Shown piece by piece: positions 1 through 6,994 of a DNA stretch of 9,582 bases (position 1 is the stretch's first letter; each line of letters begins with the position of its first letter). The position numbers and the translations under genes are program-made. Under the pieces are notes generated by a model, which saw only the letters and a program-made list of their open reading frames with translations, searched no databases and was not told where the DNA came from. Source of the stretch: Bacteroidota bacterium. Lineage in GTDB: Bacteria; Bacteroidota; Ignavibacteria; UBA10030; SZUA-254. The DNA is taken from positions 1 through 9,582 of the forward strand of contig SCUC01000387.1 of assembly GCA_004322375.1 (NCBI GenBank). The letters run 5' to 3'.

Positions 1-408
1 CTTGAACAACATGGCGCGAGCAAAGTCTGCATCAGCATTGATGCGGAAAACGGGATTTCAAAGATCAAGGGCAGAACAGAAAATTCTTTTTTAACCGCTA
101 TCAGCGTCGCCATGAATGCGAAGCGGCTCGGATTCAAGCGCATTGTTTATTCCGATGTGGACCGCCATCGCGCGACCAATAAAATAAATTTTGAAGCGAT
201 ACAAACCCTCACACAGACAATAGGCATGAGGGTAACGGCTTCCGGCGGCGTAACAGGTATCGAAGACCTTTTGAAGCTCCAGGAAATGGAAAAAGACGGG
301 CTCGATTCAGTCATCGTCGGTCACGCCCTCTATGAAAATAAATTTTCCTGCCAGGCTGTCTGGCGCATGAGCGAAGAACAGAATTATCCTTATACGGCGA
401 AAATATGA
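1..408 (+). CDS. HisA-like TIM-barrel protein, C-terminal part (5' end outside window)
   Basis: The reading frame is open from the first base and ends at TGA 406-408, giving 135 codons of a longer gene. It aligns by eye with the C-terminal half of HisA, the phosphoribosyl-formimino-AICAR-phosphate isomerase of histidine synthesis. The landmarks are SIDAENG (codons 12-18, holding the Asp matching catalytic Asp127 of Thermotoga HisA), ASGGV (80-84) and IVGHALYE near codon 105, the last two being phosphate-binding turns. Other landmarks are altered. The usual GW.E is GRTE (24-27). The usual T-D/E-I-x-x-D-G-T loop reads SDVDRHRATN (51-60), so the conserved Thr is Ser and the DG pair is gone. The fold assignment is strong, but HisA activity is doubtful. 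It lies 16 nt upstream of a PfkB kinase and lysine genes rather than other his genes, and may be a HisA paralogue with another substrate. Confidence 0.8.
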   Translation, partial: LEQHGASKVCISIDAENGISKIKGRTENSFLTAISVAMNAKRLGFKRIVYSDVDRHRATNKINFEAIQTLTQTIGMRVTASGGVTGIEDLLKLQEMEKDGLDSVIVGHALYENKFSCQAVWRMSEEQNYPYTAKI

Positions 409-424
409 ATACCGGATATTTGCT

Positions 425-1363
425 ATGAACATCACTGTCATCGGACATCTCTGCTTAGACGTTATCCATCATCACGATGGAACGGAAACACAGAGCTATG
501 GCGGCATTTTCTTTTCCGTTGCCACGCTTGCCAGCGTACTTGGTGAAAAAGATGCCGTGCTTCCCGTATTCGGCGTCGGGGATAAAGAGTATGATGAGTT
601 CGTCGAACGGTTGAAGCAATATCCGAATGTTGACACTTCGGGAATTTATAAATTCAGCGGACCGACAAATCAAGTGCATCTGTATTACCGTGATGGCGCA
701 GAGCGCATTGAGTGCTCAAAGCACATCTCAGATCCCATTCCCTGGAAAAAAATAAAACCCAGGCTCAACACGGATATGGTTCTGCTCAATATGATTTCCG
801 GGTTCGATGTTACGCTTGAAACATTGGATGAAATCCGCCTTGCAATCCGGGATGAACGCATTCCGTTCTATATGGATGTACATAGCTTATCGCTTGGAAT
901 TAAAGAAGATTTCACGAGGTTCCGGCGCCCGCTTGAAGCGTGGAGACGTTGGCTCTTCATGCTGCACGGCGTTCAGATGAACGAGCAGGAAGCGGCAGGG
1001 TTGACGACAGAATCGTTTGAAGAGATAACGCTTGCCAAGCAGATTCTGGCGCTGAACACGAAAGTGTTGGTCTTAACGCGCGGGGAACAAGGTTACTCGG
1101 CATTTATAGATGACCGGAAGCATATTCTCAAAGCCGAAGAGGCGGGGGTTGACGCCGGGCTTGCCCGCGATTCAACCGGCTGCGGCGATGTGTTTGCAGC
1201 CGCTTACTGCGCGAAGTATGTGCATTCTAAGAATATTCAAGAGTCGCTTGAGTTTGCCAACCGGGTAGCTGCAGCGAAAGCGCGGTACCCTGGCTCGGTT
1301 GAAATTGACAGGTTGAACGAGTTTCGGATACCAATGAACAATGAAAAGGAACAGAACGTATGA
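425..1363 (+). CDS. PfkB-family sugar/nucleoside kinase
   Basis: This 312-residue protein has the ribokinase (PfkB) layout. It has an N-terminal GHLCLD strand, a substrate-binding GG pair (residues 26-27), an NEQE motif (186-189, the family's NxxE Mg/phosphate motif) and the C-terminal signature DSTGCGD (249-255), where Asp255 is the expected catalytic base. The signature is usually DTTGAGD, so Ala is Cys here, a mild change. Length is normal. Family members phosphorylate sugars, nucleosides or related alcohols in the cytosol using ATP, and the substrate cannot be read from sequence. The ATG at 425 is the first in-frame start and begins the usual beta strand. The gene's TGA overlaps the dapB start (ATGA at 1360), so the two are translationally coupled. 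That is unexpected, because no known lysine-pathway step needs such a kinase. Confidence 0.88.
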   Translation: MNITVIGHLCLDVIHHHDGTETQSYGGIFFSVATLASVLGEKDAVLPVFGVGDKEYDEFVERLKQYPNVDTSGIYKFSGPTNQVHLYYRDGAERIECSKHISDPIPWKKIKPRLNTDMVLLNMISGFDVTLETLDEIRLAIRDERIPFYMDVHSLSLGIKEDFTRFRRPLEAWRRWLFMLHGVQMNEQEAAGLTTESFEEITLAKQILALNTKVLVLTRGEQGYSAFIDDRKHILKAEEAGVDAGLARDSTGCGDVFAAAYCAKYVHSKNIQESLEFANRVAAAKARYPGSVEIDRLNEFRIPMNNEKEQNV

Positions 1364-2100
1364 ATATCGTATTGATCGGACACGGTAAAACGGGAAAAGA
1401 AATCGAACGGCTCGCGCCGGAACACAAAATGAAAGTCATTAAAATCTTCAATGAAGAGAACAACTCCGGTGGGTCCGGTTTGACGAAAGAAGAATTAAAG
1501 CATGTAGATGTGTGCATTGATTTTTCCATACCGCAGGCAGTTATACAGAACATCGAGGCGGTTGCAGAATGTGGAAAAAATATCGTTGTAGGCACAACCG
1601 GGTGGTATGATAAGCTTGGAGAAGTCACTAACATCGTCAAAAAATCAAAAATCGGTTTTCTCTACGCTGCAAATTTTTCACTGGGAATGAATATTTTTTA
1701 TCACGGCGTAGGAATCATTTCCGAGCTATGTGACAAGTTCCATTTTTATGATGTCGCGATTTCGGAAACGCATCATACCCAGAAGATTGATAGCCCGAGC
1801 GCAACGGCTCTCGCTCTTGCCCAGAATGTAATGCAGCACTTCAAAAGCAAAAAAACGGTTCTGAAAGAGTCCCCGCATGGAAACATCAAGCCCGAGCAAT
1901 TGCAAATTACTTCCACGAGATTAGGCAGCGTTATCGGCAGGCACAGTGTTCTGTTCGATTCGGATGCAGACTGCATCGAGCTTGTTCACAATGCTAAGAA
2001 CCGTACCGGCTTTGCGCACGGCGCGCTTGTTGCCGCGCAATGGCTGAAAGGCAAAAAAGGTATCTTCACGATGAAAGACGTTATTACATCAATGCTATGA
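1360..2100 (+). CDS. dapB: 4-hydroxy-tetrahydrodipicolinate reductase
   Basis: DapB reduces 4-hydroxy-tetrahydrodipicolinate (the DapA product) to tetrahydrodipicolinate using NAD(P)H in lysine/diaminopimelate synthesis. The 246-residue protein has the Rossmann nucleotide loop GHGKTG (residues 7-12), GTTGW (78-82), a NFSLGMN stretch, and the catalytic signature ETHHTQKIDSPSATA with His138-His139 and Lys142. The family normally reads DSPSGTA, so Gly is Ala here. It is shorter than the E. coli enzyme (273 aa), with a compact region between the nucleotide loop and GTTGW, as in other short DapBs. Its start overlaps the stop of the upstream kinase and its stop overlaps the dapA start, both as ATGA, so expression is probably coupled along the operon. 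Confidence 0.95.
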   Translation: MNIVLIGHGKTGKEIERLAPEHKMKVIKIFNEENNSGGSGLTKEELKHVDVCIDFSIPQAVIQNIEAVAECGKNIVVGTTGWYDKLGEVTNIVKKSKIGFLYAANFSLGMNIFYHGVGIISELCDKFHFYDVAISETHHTQKIDSPSATALALAQNVMQHFKSKKTVLKESPHGNIKPEQLQITSTRLGSVIGRHSVLFDSDADCIELVHNAKNRTGFAHGALVAAQWLKGKKGIFTMKDVITSML

Positions 2101-2996
2101 AAAGAACAATCCCATTTCGCGGAACAGGAACCGCCCTCGTTACTCCCTTTACGGCAACCGGTGCTATTGATGAACGGGCGCTTACACGACTTGTCGAGTT
2201 CCAGCTTGCCGGCGGAGTCGAAGCATTATTACCCACCGGAACGACCGGGGAGAGCGTTACTCTTTCCGATGATGAATTCTCTCGCGTCGTTGAGATTGTC
2301 GTTTCTCAAGTACAGGGAAGAGTAAACGTATTTGCAGGCGCGGGAAGCAATTCAACAGCAAAAGCCGTAACCCTTTCAAAACATGCGCTGGAAGCAGGAG
2401 CGGATGGAGTTCTCATTGTCGCTCCCTACTATAATAAACCAACGCAGGAAGGATTCTTCCGGCATTATGCTGCAATCGCTGACGCCATAGATGCTCCGAT
2501 TATAGCTTATAATGTGCCGGGGCGAACATCAAGCAATATCGAGGCGGCGACCACGCTTCGCATCGCCGAAGAAATTCCGCAGGTGGTTGGCATCAAAGAG
2601 GCTTCAGGAAATTTCGGACAAATTATGGAAATCCTTCGTAACCGACCGAAAAATTTTGCCGTTTGGTCCGGGGACGATGCAATCACGCTTCCGATGATCG
2701 CGTGCGGCGCAGACGGAGTTGTCTCCGTCGTCTCGAATGAAATCCCCAAAATGTTTTCCGACATGGTTCGCTTATGCCTGAAAGGAAAATTTAATGATGC
2801 AGTGAAGTTGCACAATAGAATGCTGCCTCTGATGAATATTAATTTTATTGAATCGAACCCTATCCCCGTCAAAGCCGCGCTAGCGATGATGGGATTGATT
2901 AAAGAACAATACAGGCTGCCGCTCGTTCCGTTGAGCAAGAAACATAAGCCTGCATTGAAAAAAGTGTTGGACGAATTAGGGCTGCTTAACTCATGA
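2097..2996 (+). CDS. dapA: 4-hydroxy-tetrahydrodipicolinate synthase
   Basis: DapA condenses pyruvate with aspartate semialdehyde, the committed step of lysine/diaminopimelate synthesis, on a (beta/alpha)8 barrel that forms a Schiff base with pyruvate. From ATG 2097 the protein is 299 residues, the usual length. It has GTTGES (48-53), APYYNKPTQEG, YNVPGRT with Tyr138 and Arg143, and GIKEASG with the Schiff-base Lys167. An in-frame ATG at 2040 would add 19 residues read from inside dapB, with no homology. I chose 2097 because it begins the conserved MKRTIPFRGTGTALVTPF region and overlaps the dapB stop as ATGA. All catalytic residues I could check are present, so the enzyme should be active. 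The stop overlaps the dapD start in the same way. Confidence 0.97.
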   Translation: MKRTIPFRGTGTALVTPFTATGAIDERALTRLVEFQLAGGVEALLPTGTTGESVTLSDDEFSRVVEIVVSQVQGRVNVFAGAGSNSTAKAVTLSKHALEAGADGVLIVAPYYNKPTQEGFFRHYAAIADAIDAPIIAYNVPGRTSSNIEAATTLRIAEEIPQVVGIKEASGNFGQIMEILRNRPKNFAVWSGDDAITLPMIACGADGVVSVVSNEIPKMFSDMVRLCLKGKFNDAVKLHNRMLPLMNINFIESNPIPVKAALAMMGLIKEQYRLPLVPLSKKHKPALKKVLDELGLLNS

Positions 2997-3826
2997 TCCT
3001 CCAACACATCATAGAACAACTCTACGAACAGCCTGCTGACAAGCTCGACAGGGAAGATGCGCTTCATGCCGTACATCAGCTCAAAGTCGCGTTAAACAAC
3101 GGCGAAGTGCGGGCGGCAGAACATCGCGCAGGCGCGTGGAATGTCAATACTTGGGTAAAAAAAGGAATTCTCCTTGCATTCAGGCTCGGAACGATTAAGG
3201 AATATGCCAGCGATTCCGTTTTTCAATTCTTCGATAAAGATACGATGGCGCTGCGGCAATTTAATCTCTCGGACGCTGTTCGTATCGTTCCCGGAGGCTC
3301 GTGCGTTCGCGATGGCGCGTATGTAGCAAGCGGAGTCGTGATGATGCCCCCCGCCTATGTCAACATCGGGGCATACGTAGATGAACACACGATGATAGAT
3401 TCTCACGCTCTTGTCGGCTCATGCGCGCAAATCGGGAAACGGGTTCATCTTAGCGCGAGCGCTCAAGTTGGCGGAGTGCTGGAGCCTGTCGGCTCGATGC
3501 CCGTTATTATCGAGGACGATGTCTTCGTCGGCGGTAACTGCGGAGTGTATGAAGGCACAATTGTTCAGCGCAGGGCAGTGCTTGGAGCGGGCGTTATTGT
3601 AACAGGCTCAACTGCAGTGTATGATTTAGTGCGTGAACAGGTATATAAAAAATCTTCTTCTGAACCCTTGATTATCCCCGAAGGGGCAGTCGTCGTTTCG
3701 GGCAGCAGACCGATTGACCAACCGTTCGCAAAAGAGCATCAGCTTTCAATCTACAGTCCCATGATAATCAAATACAGGGATGAGCGAACCGACGCTGCAA
3801 CAGCGTTAGAACACTCGCTCAGGTAA
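2993..3826 (+). CDS. dapD: 2,3,4,5-tetrahydropyridine-2,6-dicarboxylate N-succinyltransferase
   Basis: DapD transfers succinyl from succinyl-CoA to tetrahydrodipicolinate, opening the succinylase branch of lysine synthesis. The 277 residues match the family length (about 274). An alpha-helical N-terminus with WNVNTWVKKGILLAFR (49-64) is followed by a left-handed beta-helix of hexapeptide repeats (about 95-225), including the hallmark VGSCAQIGKRVHLS and VGGVLEP. Asp136 and Glu187 sit where the catalytic Asp141 and Glu189 of the Mycobacterium bovis enzyme are expected. The usual DTWA around the Asp reads DSHA. The start is the ATGA overlap with dapA. Its presence implies the succinylase route (DapD, aminotransferase, DapE) rather than the DapL shortcut common in some relatives; the later genes are not in this window. 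Confidence 0.95.
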   Translation: MILQHIIEQLYEQPADKLDREDALHAVHQLKVALNNGEVRAAEHRAGAWNVNTWVKKGILLAFRLGTIKEYASDSVFQFFDKDTMALRQFNLSDAVRIVPGGSCVRDGAYVASGVVMMPPAYVNIGAYVDEHTMIDSHALVGSCAQIGKRVHLSASAQVGGVLEPVGSMPVIIEDDVFVGGNCGVYEGTIVQRRAVLGAGVIVTGSTAVYDLVREQVYKKSSSEPLIIPEGAVVVSGSRPIDQPFAKEHQLSIYSPMIIKYRDERTDAATALEHSLR

Positions 3827-3829
3827 CAG

Positions 3830-4765
3830 ATGAAGGTGTTGTTGACCGGCTGCAACGGGCTTGTAGGACAAAAGCTTGCCGAGCTGTTCATTCAATGTAA
3901 CACATTCGAGCTTATCATGACTTCACGGAACGAACAATCTCCCTTTGAAGATGAAAAGCTCATGTACCGTCAGCTGGATATTACCAATAAAAAAATGGTT
4001 CGCACGGTGCTTGATGAAATTGAGCCTGAAGTTATTATCAATGCAGCCGCCATCGCCGATGTTGACGCCTGCGAGCGCGACCGCGCCTCCGCTTGGCAAA
4101 CGAATGCGGCAGGAGTGGAAAATTTAGCACACTCCGCCAAGATCGTCGGCGCGTCAATAGTACAAATTTCAACAGATTATATTTTTGACGGTAAGAGCGG
4201 TCCGTATGAAGAAGAAGACCGCGCAAACCCGATAAACTACTATGGAAAAACGAAGCTTGCCGCGGAGAACATTCTCAGAACAAGCGGAATATCGTACACG
4301 ATACTCCGCACATCGTTCCTCTACGGCGCCGGATTTGAAACAAAAAGTAATTTTCCCTTAAGGGTGATTGAGGCTCTGGATGCGGGCGAGCAGGTGAAAG
4401 CCCCGGATGACCAATTCAGCAACCCGACTCTGGCAAACGACGTCGCGTATGGCGCCTTAAGAATTCTCGAGACGAAAAAAAGCGGCATTTACAATATTGC
4501 AGGACCAACGTGGCTCAACCGTTATGAATTCGCACAACTGATTGCGACAGAATTCGGGTACGATAAGAAAAAGATTGTTCCCGTAAAGATGTCGTCGCAC
4601 AAGCTGCTTGCGCCCCGACCGCTTAAATCCGGATTCGTTACCCTGAAAGCTACAGTTGACCTCGGATTGACAACAACATCAATCGAACAAGGATTGATGA
4701 TGCTCAAAAGCCAGATAAAAGAATTTAGAACCTCCACGGAAGAAACCAAAAACAAAACCAAATAG
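3830..4765 (+). CDS. RmlD-like NAD(P)-dependent sugar-nucleotide reductase (extended SDR)
   Basis: This 311-residue extended short-chain dehydrogenase/reductase resembles dTDP-4-dehydrorhamnose reductase (RmlD), the last step of dTDP-L-rhamnose synthesis. It has the Rossmann loop TGCNGLVG near the N-terminus, an NAAA..DVD.CE region, STDYIFDG, and the catalytic Tyr138-x-x-x-Lys142 in YYGKTKLAAE. A C-terminal substrate domain follows (GIYNIAGP, then the RPLKSGF region typical of RmlD). It begins 3 nt after the dapD stop, so it probably belongs to the same transcript. No rmlA, rmlB or rmlC is nearby, so rhamnose synthesis is not proven. RmlD-like reductases with other substrates exist, and MAT2B-type relatives are another possibility. 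The reductase fold is certain and the substrate is open. Confidence 0.85.
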   Translation: MKVLLTGCNGLVGQKLAELFIQCNTFELIMTSRNEQSPFEDEKLMYRQLDITNKKMVRTVLDEIEPEVIINAAAIADVDACERDRASAWQTNAAGVENLAHSAKIVGASIVQISTDYIFDGKSGPYEEEDRANPINYYGKTKLAAENILRTSGISYTILRTSFLYGAGFETKSNFPLRVIEALDAGEQVKAPDDQFSNPTLANDVAYGALRILETKKSGIYNIAGPTWLNRYEFAQLIATEFGYDKKKIVPVKMSSHKLLAPRPLKSGFVTLKATVDLGLTTTSIEQGLMMLKSQIKEFRTSTEETKNKTK

Positions 4766-4771
4766 GATTTA

Positions 4772-4795
4772 CCACTCTACGAGGACACAGAGTGG
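4772..4795. repeat. 7-bp perfect inverted repeat after the dap operon
   Basis: CCACTCT (4772-4778) and AGAGTGG (4789-4795) are perfect complements around a 10-nt loop, just after the reductase stop. It could form a hairpin in the operon transcript and help end it or protect the 3' end. No T-run follows, so it does not meet the usual picture of a rho-independent terminator. Confidence 0.4.
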
Positions 4796-4825
4796 AGCGA
4801 GCAATGTTTATGAAGCTACGGACTT

Positions 4826-4980
4826 GAAACCTTTGCAAAACTCCGTTTTGTCATTCTGAACGGAGCGAAGCGAAGTGCCTAAGGCTCGTAGAGAAGAATC
4901 TCGCGACCCAAGTAGTACGGAGATGTTTCGTCCACAGACGCGGACTCAATTTGATAATGGGAAGGTTTTTCAAAGGCTTC
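4826..4980. repeat. MITE-like palindromic intergenic repeat element
   Basis: The element is bounded by GAAACCTTTGCAAAAC (4826-4841) and GTTTTTCAAAGGCTTC (4965-4980), which are inverted repeats matching at 14 of 16 positions. Inside, GAAGAATCTC (4893-4902) and GAGATGTTTC (4920-4929) pair at 8 of 10 positions. The stretch TCATTCTGAACGGAGCGAAG (4851-4870) resembles a repeat motif I recall as scattered in many environmental bacterial genomes, often starting TCATTCTGAGCGAAGCGAAG. The element has no convincing gene. It sits between the operon end and serS, a typical place for a non-autonomous mobile or folded-RNA repeat. I found no second full copy here, so mobility is inferred from structure only. 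It fills most of the 288-nt gap 4766-5053; the rest is AT-rich leader of serS. Confidence 0.6.
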
Positions 4981-5053
4981 TATTTGATTTATTTGTGTTT
5001 TGTTATTTGAATTTTTTGAATTTATCATACTCATGTATCACTAAAAAAATATT

Positions 5054-6319
5054 ATGCTCGATATAAAGCTTATTAGAGAACATCCCCAAACAGTTAAAGA
5101 AGGCATTGCAAAAAAAGGCGAAGACCCCGCCTCCATTGATAAGGTATTAGGGTTCGATGCGCGCCGGCGCGAAATCATACAGCAAAGCGAGCTACTCAAA
5201 AGCCGGAAGAACGCTGTTTCCGCCGAAGTCGGCAAACTCAAACGGGAAGGAAAAGACGCGAGCGCTGTCATCGCAGAAATGGATGAAGTAAAAAGTAACA
5301 TCAAAGCGTTCGACGATGAGCTCGCTCTTATAGAAGCCGACCTCAACAAGCTGTTGCTGACTATTCCGAACATCCCCCATCCTGATGTCCCCGTTGGACG
5401 CACGCCGGAAGATAATAAGGAAGTTTCCCGGTGGGGTGAGATTGAGCAACAAGAGTTTGAGATGAAGCCTCACTGGGAGCTCATCCAAAAGCTCGATATT
5501 ATTGATTTTGAACGGGGCGTGAAGGTAACGGGAGCCGGATTCCCCTTTTACAAGGATAAAGGGGCAAAGCTGCAACGTGCGCTTATCAATTTCTTTTTGG
5601 ATGAAGCGGCAACGCGGGGGTACAAAGAACTCCAGCCGCCGTTGATGATTAACACGGCAAGCGCGACGGGAACCGGTCAGCTCCCCGATAAAGAAGATTT
5701 AATGTACACCGTTCCGCGCGACGAATTCTACATGGTGCCGACTGCGGAAGTGCCTGTAACCAATATTTTCCGCGACGAAATTCTCTCCGAAAAAGATTTG
5801 CCTGTGAAGTTTTGCGCGTACACTCCCTGTTTCCGGCGGGAAGCAGGCTCGTACGGGAAGGACGTGCGCGGGCTTAATCGCTTGCATCAATTCGATAAGG
5901 TAGAGCTGGTGAAGTTCGTACATCCCGAAAAATCGTACGAAGAACTGGAATCGCTGCGCGACGACGCAGAGCGATTGTTGCAGCTTCTCGCGTTGCCCTA
6001 TCGTGTGCTGCTCATGTGTACGGGAGATATGGGATTCACGCAAACAAAAAAATACGATTTGGAAGTCTGGGCGCCTGCGCAGAAACGCTGGCTGGAAGTT
6101 TCCTCCATCAGCAATTTTGAATCGTTTCAGGCGCGGCGGATGAACATCCGTTTTCGTCCTGCAGGCGGGAAGCCGGAAATTCTTCACACGCTTAACGGCT
6201 CCGGGCTTGCGCTCCCGCGCGTCGTCGCCGCATTGCTCGAGCATTATCAAACTCCTGAAGGAAAAGTAATTGTCCCGAAAGCGCTGCATAAATACACGGG
6301 TTTTGAGGTTATCGGGTAA
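5054..6319 (+). CDS. serS: Seryl-tRNA synthetase
   Basis: SerS charges tRNA-Ser, and can charge tRNA-Sec, with serine in the cytosol. The 421 residues match the bacterial family. The N-terminal MLDIKLIREHP opening leads into a long charged antiparallel coiled coil (about residues 28-100) that grips the tRNA long variable arm. The class II catalytic core follows, with TAEVPVTN (Thr230, Glu232, serine binding), motif 2 FRREAGSYGKDVRGLNRLHQF starting at Phe260, EVSSISNFESFQARR, and motif 3 GSGLALPR (382-389, with the ATP-binding Arg389). The gene looks intact. The ATG at 5054 is the family start. No Shine-Dalgarno is visible in the AT-rich leader, which is usual for this group. It is separated from the dap operon by a repeat element, so it probably has its own promoter, which I could not place. 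Confidence 0.98.
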   Translation: MLDIKLIREHPQTVKEGIAKKGEDPASIDKVLGFDARRREIIQQSELLKSRKNAVSAEVGKLKREGKDASAVIAEMDEVKSNIKAFDDELALIEADLNKLLLTIPNIPHPDVPVGRTPEDNKEVSRWGEIEQQEFEMKPHWELIQKLDIIDFERGVKVTGAGFPFYKDKGAKLQRALINFFLDEAATRGYKELQPPLMINTASATGTGQLPDKEDLMYTVPRDEFYMVPTAEVPVTNIFRDEILSEKDLPVKFCAYTPCFRREAGSYGKDVRGLNRLHQFDKVELVKFVHPEKSYEELESLRDDAERLLQLLALPYRVLLMCTGDMGFTQTKKYDLEVWAPAQKRWLEVSSISNFESFQARRMNIRFRPAGGKPEILHTLNGSGLALPRVVAALLEHYQTPEGKVIVPKALHKYTGFEVIG

Positions 6320-6343
6320 GTTGCATAAGGGTGCGCTGTTGAT

Positions 6344-6357
6344 TATCTTACTAGATA
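6344..6357. promoter_or_regulatory. Small palindrome upstream of the DUF433 gene, possible operator
   Basis: TATCT (6344-6348) and AGATA (6353-6357) form a perfect inverted repeat around a 4-nt centre, 12 nt before the DUF433 start. Antitoxins often bind palindromes in their own promoter, so this could be an operator. Such a short AT-rich palindrome can also arise by chance, and no promoter boxes are clear around it. Confidence 0.22.
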
Positions 6358-6369
6358 GAGAAAATATTT

Positions 6370-6597
6370 ATGGAATCAAGAATAATTGTTAATCCCCATA
6401 TTTGTCATGGCAAACCCGTAGTACGTGGCACGCGTATTATGGTAGCTGACGTGCTTGATCTTCTCGAATCGGGGAAAAGTTTCAACGAGATAATTAATAA
6501 TTATTTTCCCGATCTTACTCCGGAAGACATCGCTTCATGTGTTTATTTTGCCTCTGCCATGGTTCAAAATGAAGAAATAGTTCTAGCCGCCTCTTAA
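6370..6597 (+). CDS. DUF433-family antitoxin-like protein
   Basis: The 75-residue protein matches the DUF433 family (VapB-like antitoxin, winged-helix type) over its whole length. It has the hallmark RIIVNPHICHGKPVVRGTRI at residues 4-23, then a helix-turn-helix-like segment with LLESGKSFNEII (positions 31-42) and a conserved LTPEDI near residue 52. DUF433 proteins usually sit directly upstream of DUF5615 PIN-like proteins, and that is the case here: the next gene starts 3 nt after this stop. The expected role is to neutralise the toxin and repress the pair's promoter. This is family inference and not shown for this protein. The gene is intact although its partner is broken. Confidence 0.88.
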   Translation: MESRIIVNPHICHGKPVVRGTRIMVADVLDLLESGKSFNEIINNYFPDLTPEDIASCVYFASAMVQNEEIVLAAS

Positions 6598-6600
6598 ATA

Positions 6601-6950
6601 ATGAGGTGGTTAGCTGACCATTGCGTTTATCGCTCGACAACTGACAGGCTGATTTCGCTTTCTCAAGATGTCGTTTTGGCAAAAGAAATTGGCATGTCTG
6701 AAGCCGACGATTTGGACTTGATAGAAGAAGCATGCAGACAAAACAGGGTTCTCCTACACGCGACAAGGATTTTGCAAACATTTTTGTCTATCCTCCACAA
6801 CGATACCGGGGAATAGTCATTCTGCGGATGAAAGCACATGACGAGGAAACTGTACATCGGGTATTTTTTGATTATCTAAACAGCAATAAAAATAAAAGCA
6901 TTTCCGGGAAACTGCTAATTGTAAGCAAAGATAAAATACGTATTCGTTAA
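6601..6950 (+). pseudogene. DUF5615 PIN-like toxin gene, frameshifted by one base
   Basis: The first part (from ATG 6601, MRWLADHCVYRST through ACRQNRVLL) reads in one frame. The rest (TRDKDFANIFVYPPQRYRG to the C-terminal KDKIRIR) reads in the -1 frame. Joined near 6755/6756 they give a complete DUF5615 protein. The 350 nt plus one restored base make exactly 117 codons including the stop (116 aa), the family's normal size. One base seems to be missing just before ACACGCGAC, where the family reads VLLTRDKDF. Without repair, the first frame stops at 6816 with 71 aa and a scrambled end. DUF5615 proteins have a PIN-like nuclease fold and partner DUF433. The N-terminal acidic motif usually reads LADEN and here reads LADHC, so an active-site acid may also be lost. 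The cause may be true decay or a sequencing error. Confidence 0.85.
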
Positions 6951-6994
6951 ATAAGTATTAATAATGTTTCCTATAAATACCTTTGCAAATAGCC

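Noticed and set aside
2040..2096. Upstream ATG 2040 as the dapA start
   Set aside because: The extra 19 residues are out-of-frame dapB sequence with no family similarity. ATG 2097 gives the normal N-terminus and an ATGA overlap.
2507..3076. 189-aa antisense reading frame across the dapA/dapD junction
   Set aside because: It is opposite two well-supported genes and shows no recognisable motif. It is a shadow frame.
4772..4795. Rho-independent terminator after the reductase gene
   Set aside because: The 7-bp stem is perfect, but no T-tract follows it. It is listed only as an inverted repeat.
5000..5053. Promoter of serS
   Set aside because: TTGAAT and TATCAC-like boxes can be picked out in this AT-rich stretch, but none has convincing spacing, so no site is called.
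4875..5066. 63-aa frame in the gap before serS
   Set aside because: It runs through the repeat element and the AT-rich leader, has no similarity to a known protein, and overlaps the serS start.
5699..6289. 196-aa antisense reading frame inside serS
   Set aside because: It lies opposite the conserved catalytic core of serS, with Arg/His-rich composition typical of a shadow frame.
6746..6760. Programmed -1 ribosomal frameshift in the DUF5615 gene
   Set aside because: The direction would be -1, but no X-XXY-YYZ slippery heptamer is present at GTT CTC CTA CAC, and the family is normally encoded in a single frame. A missing base is simpler.
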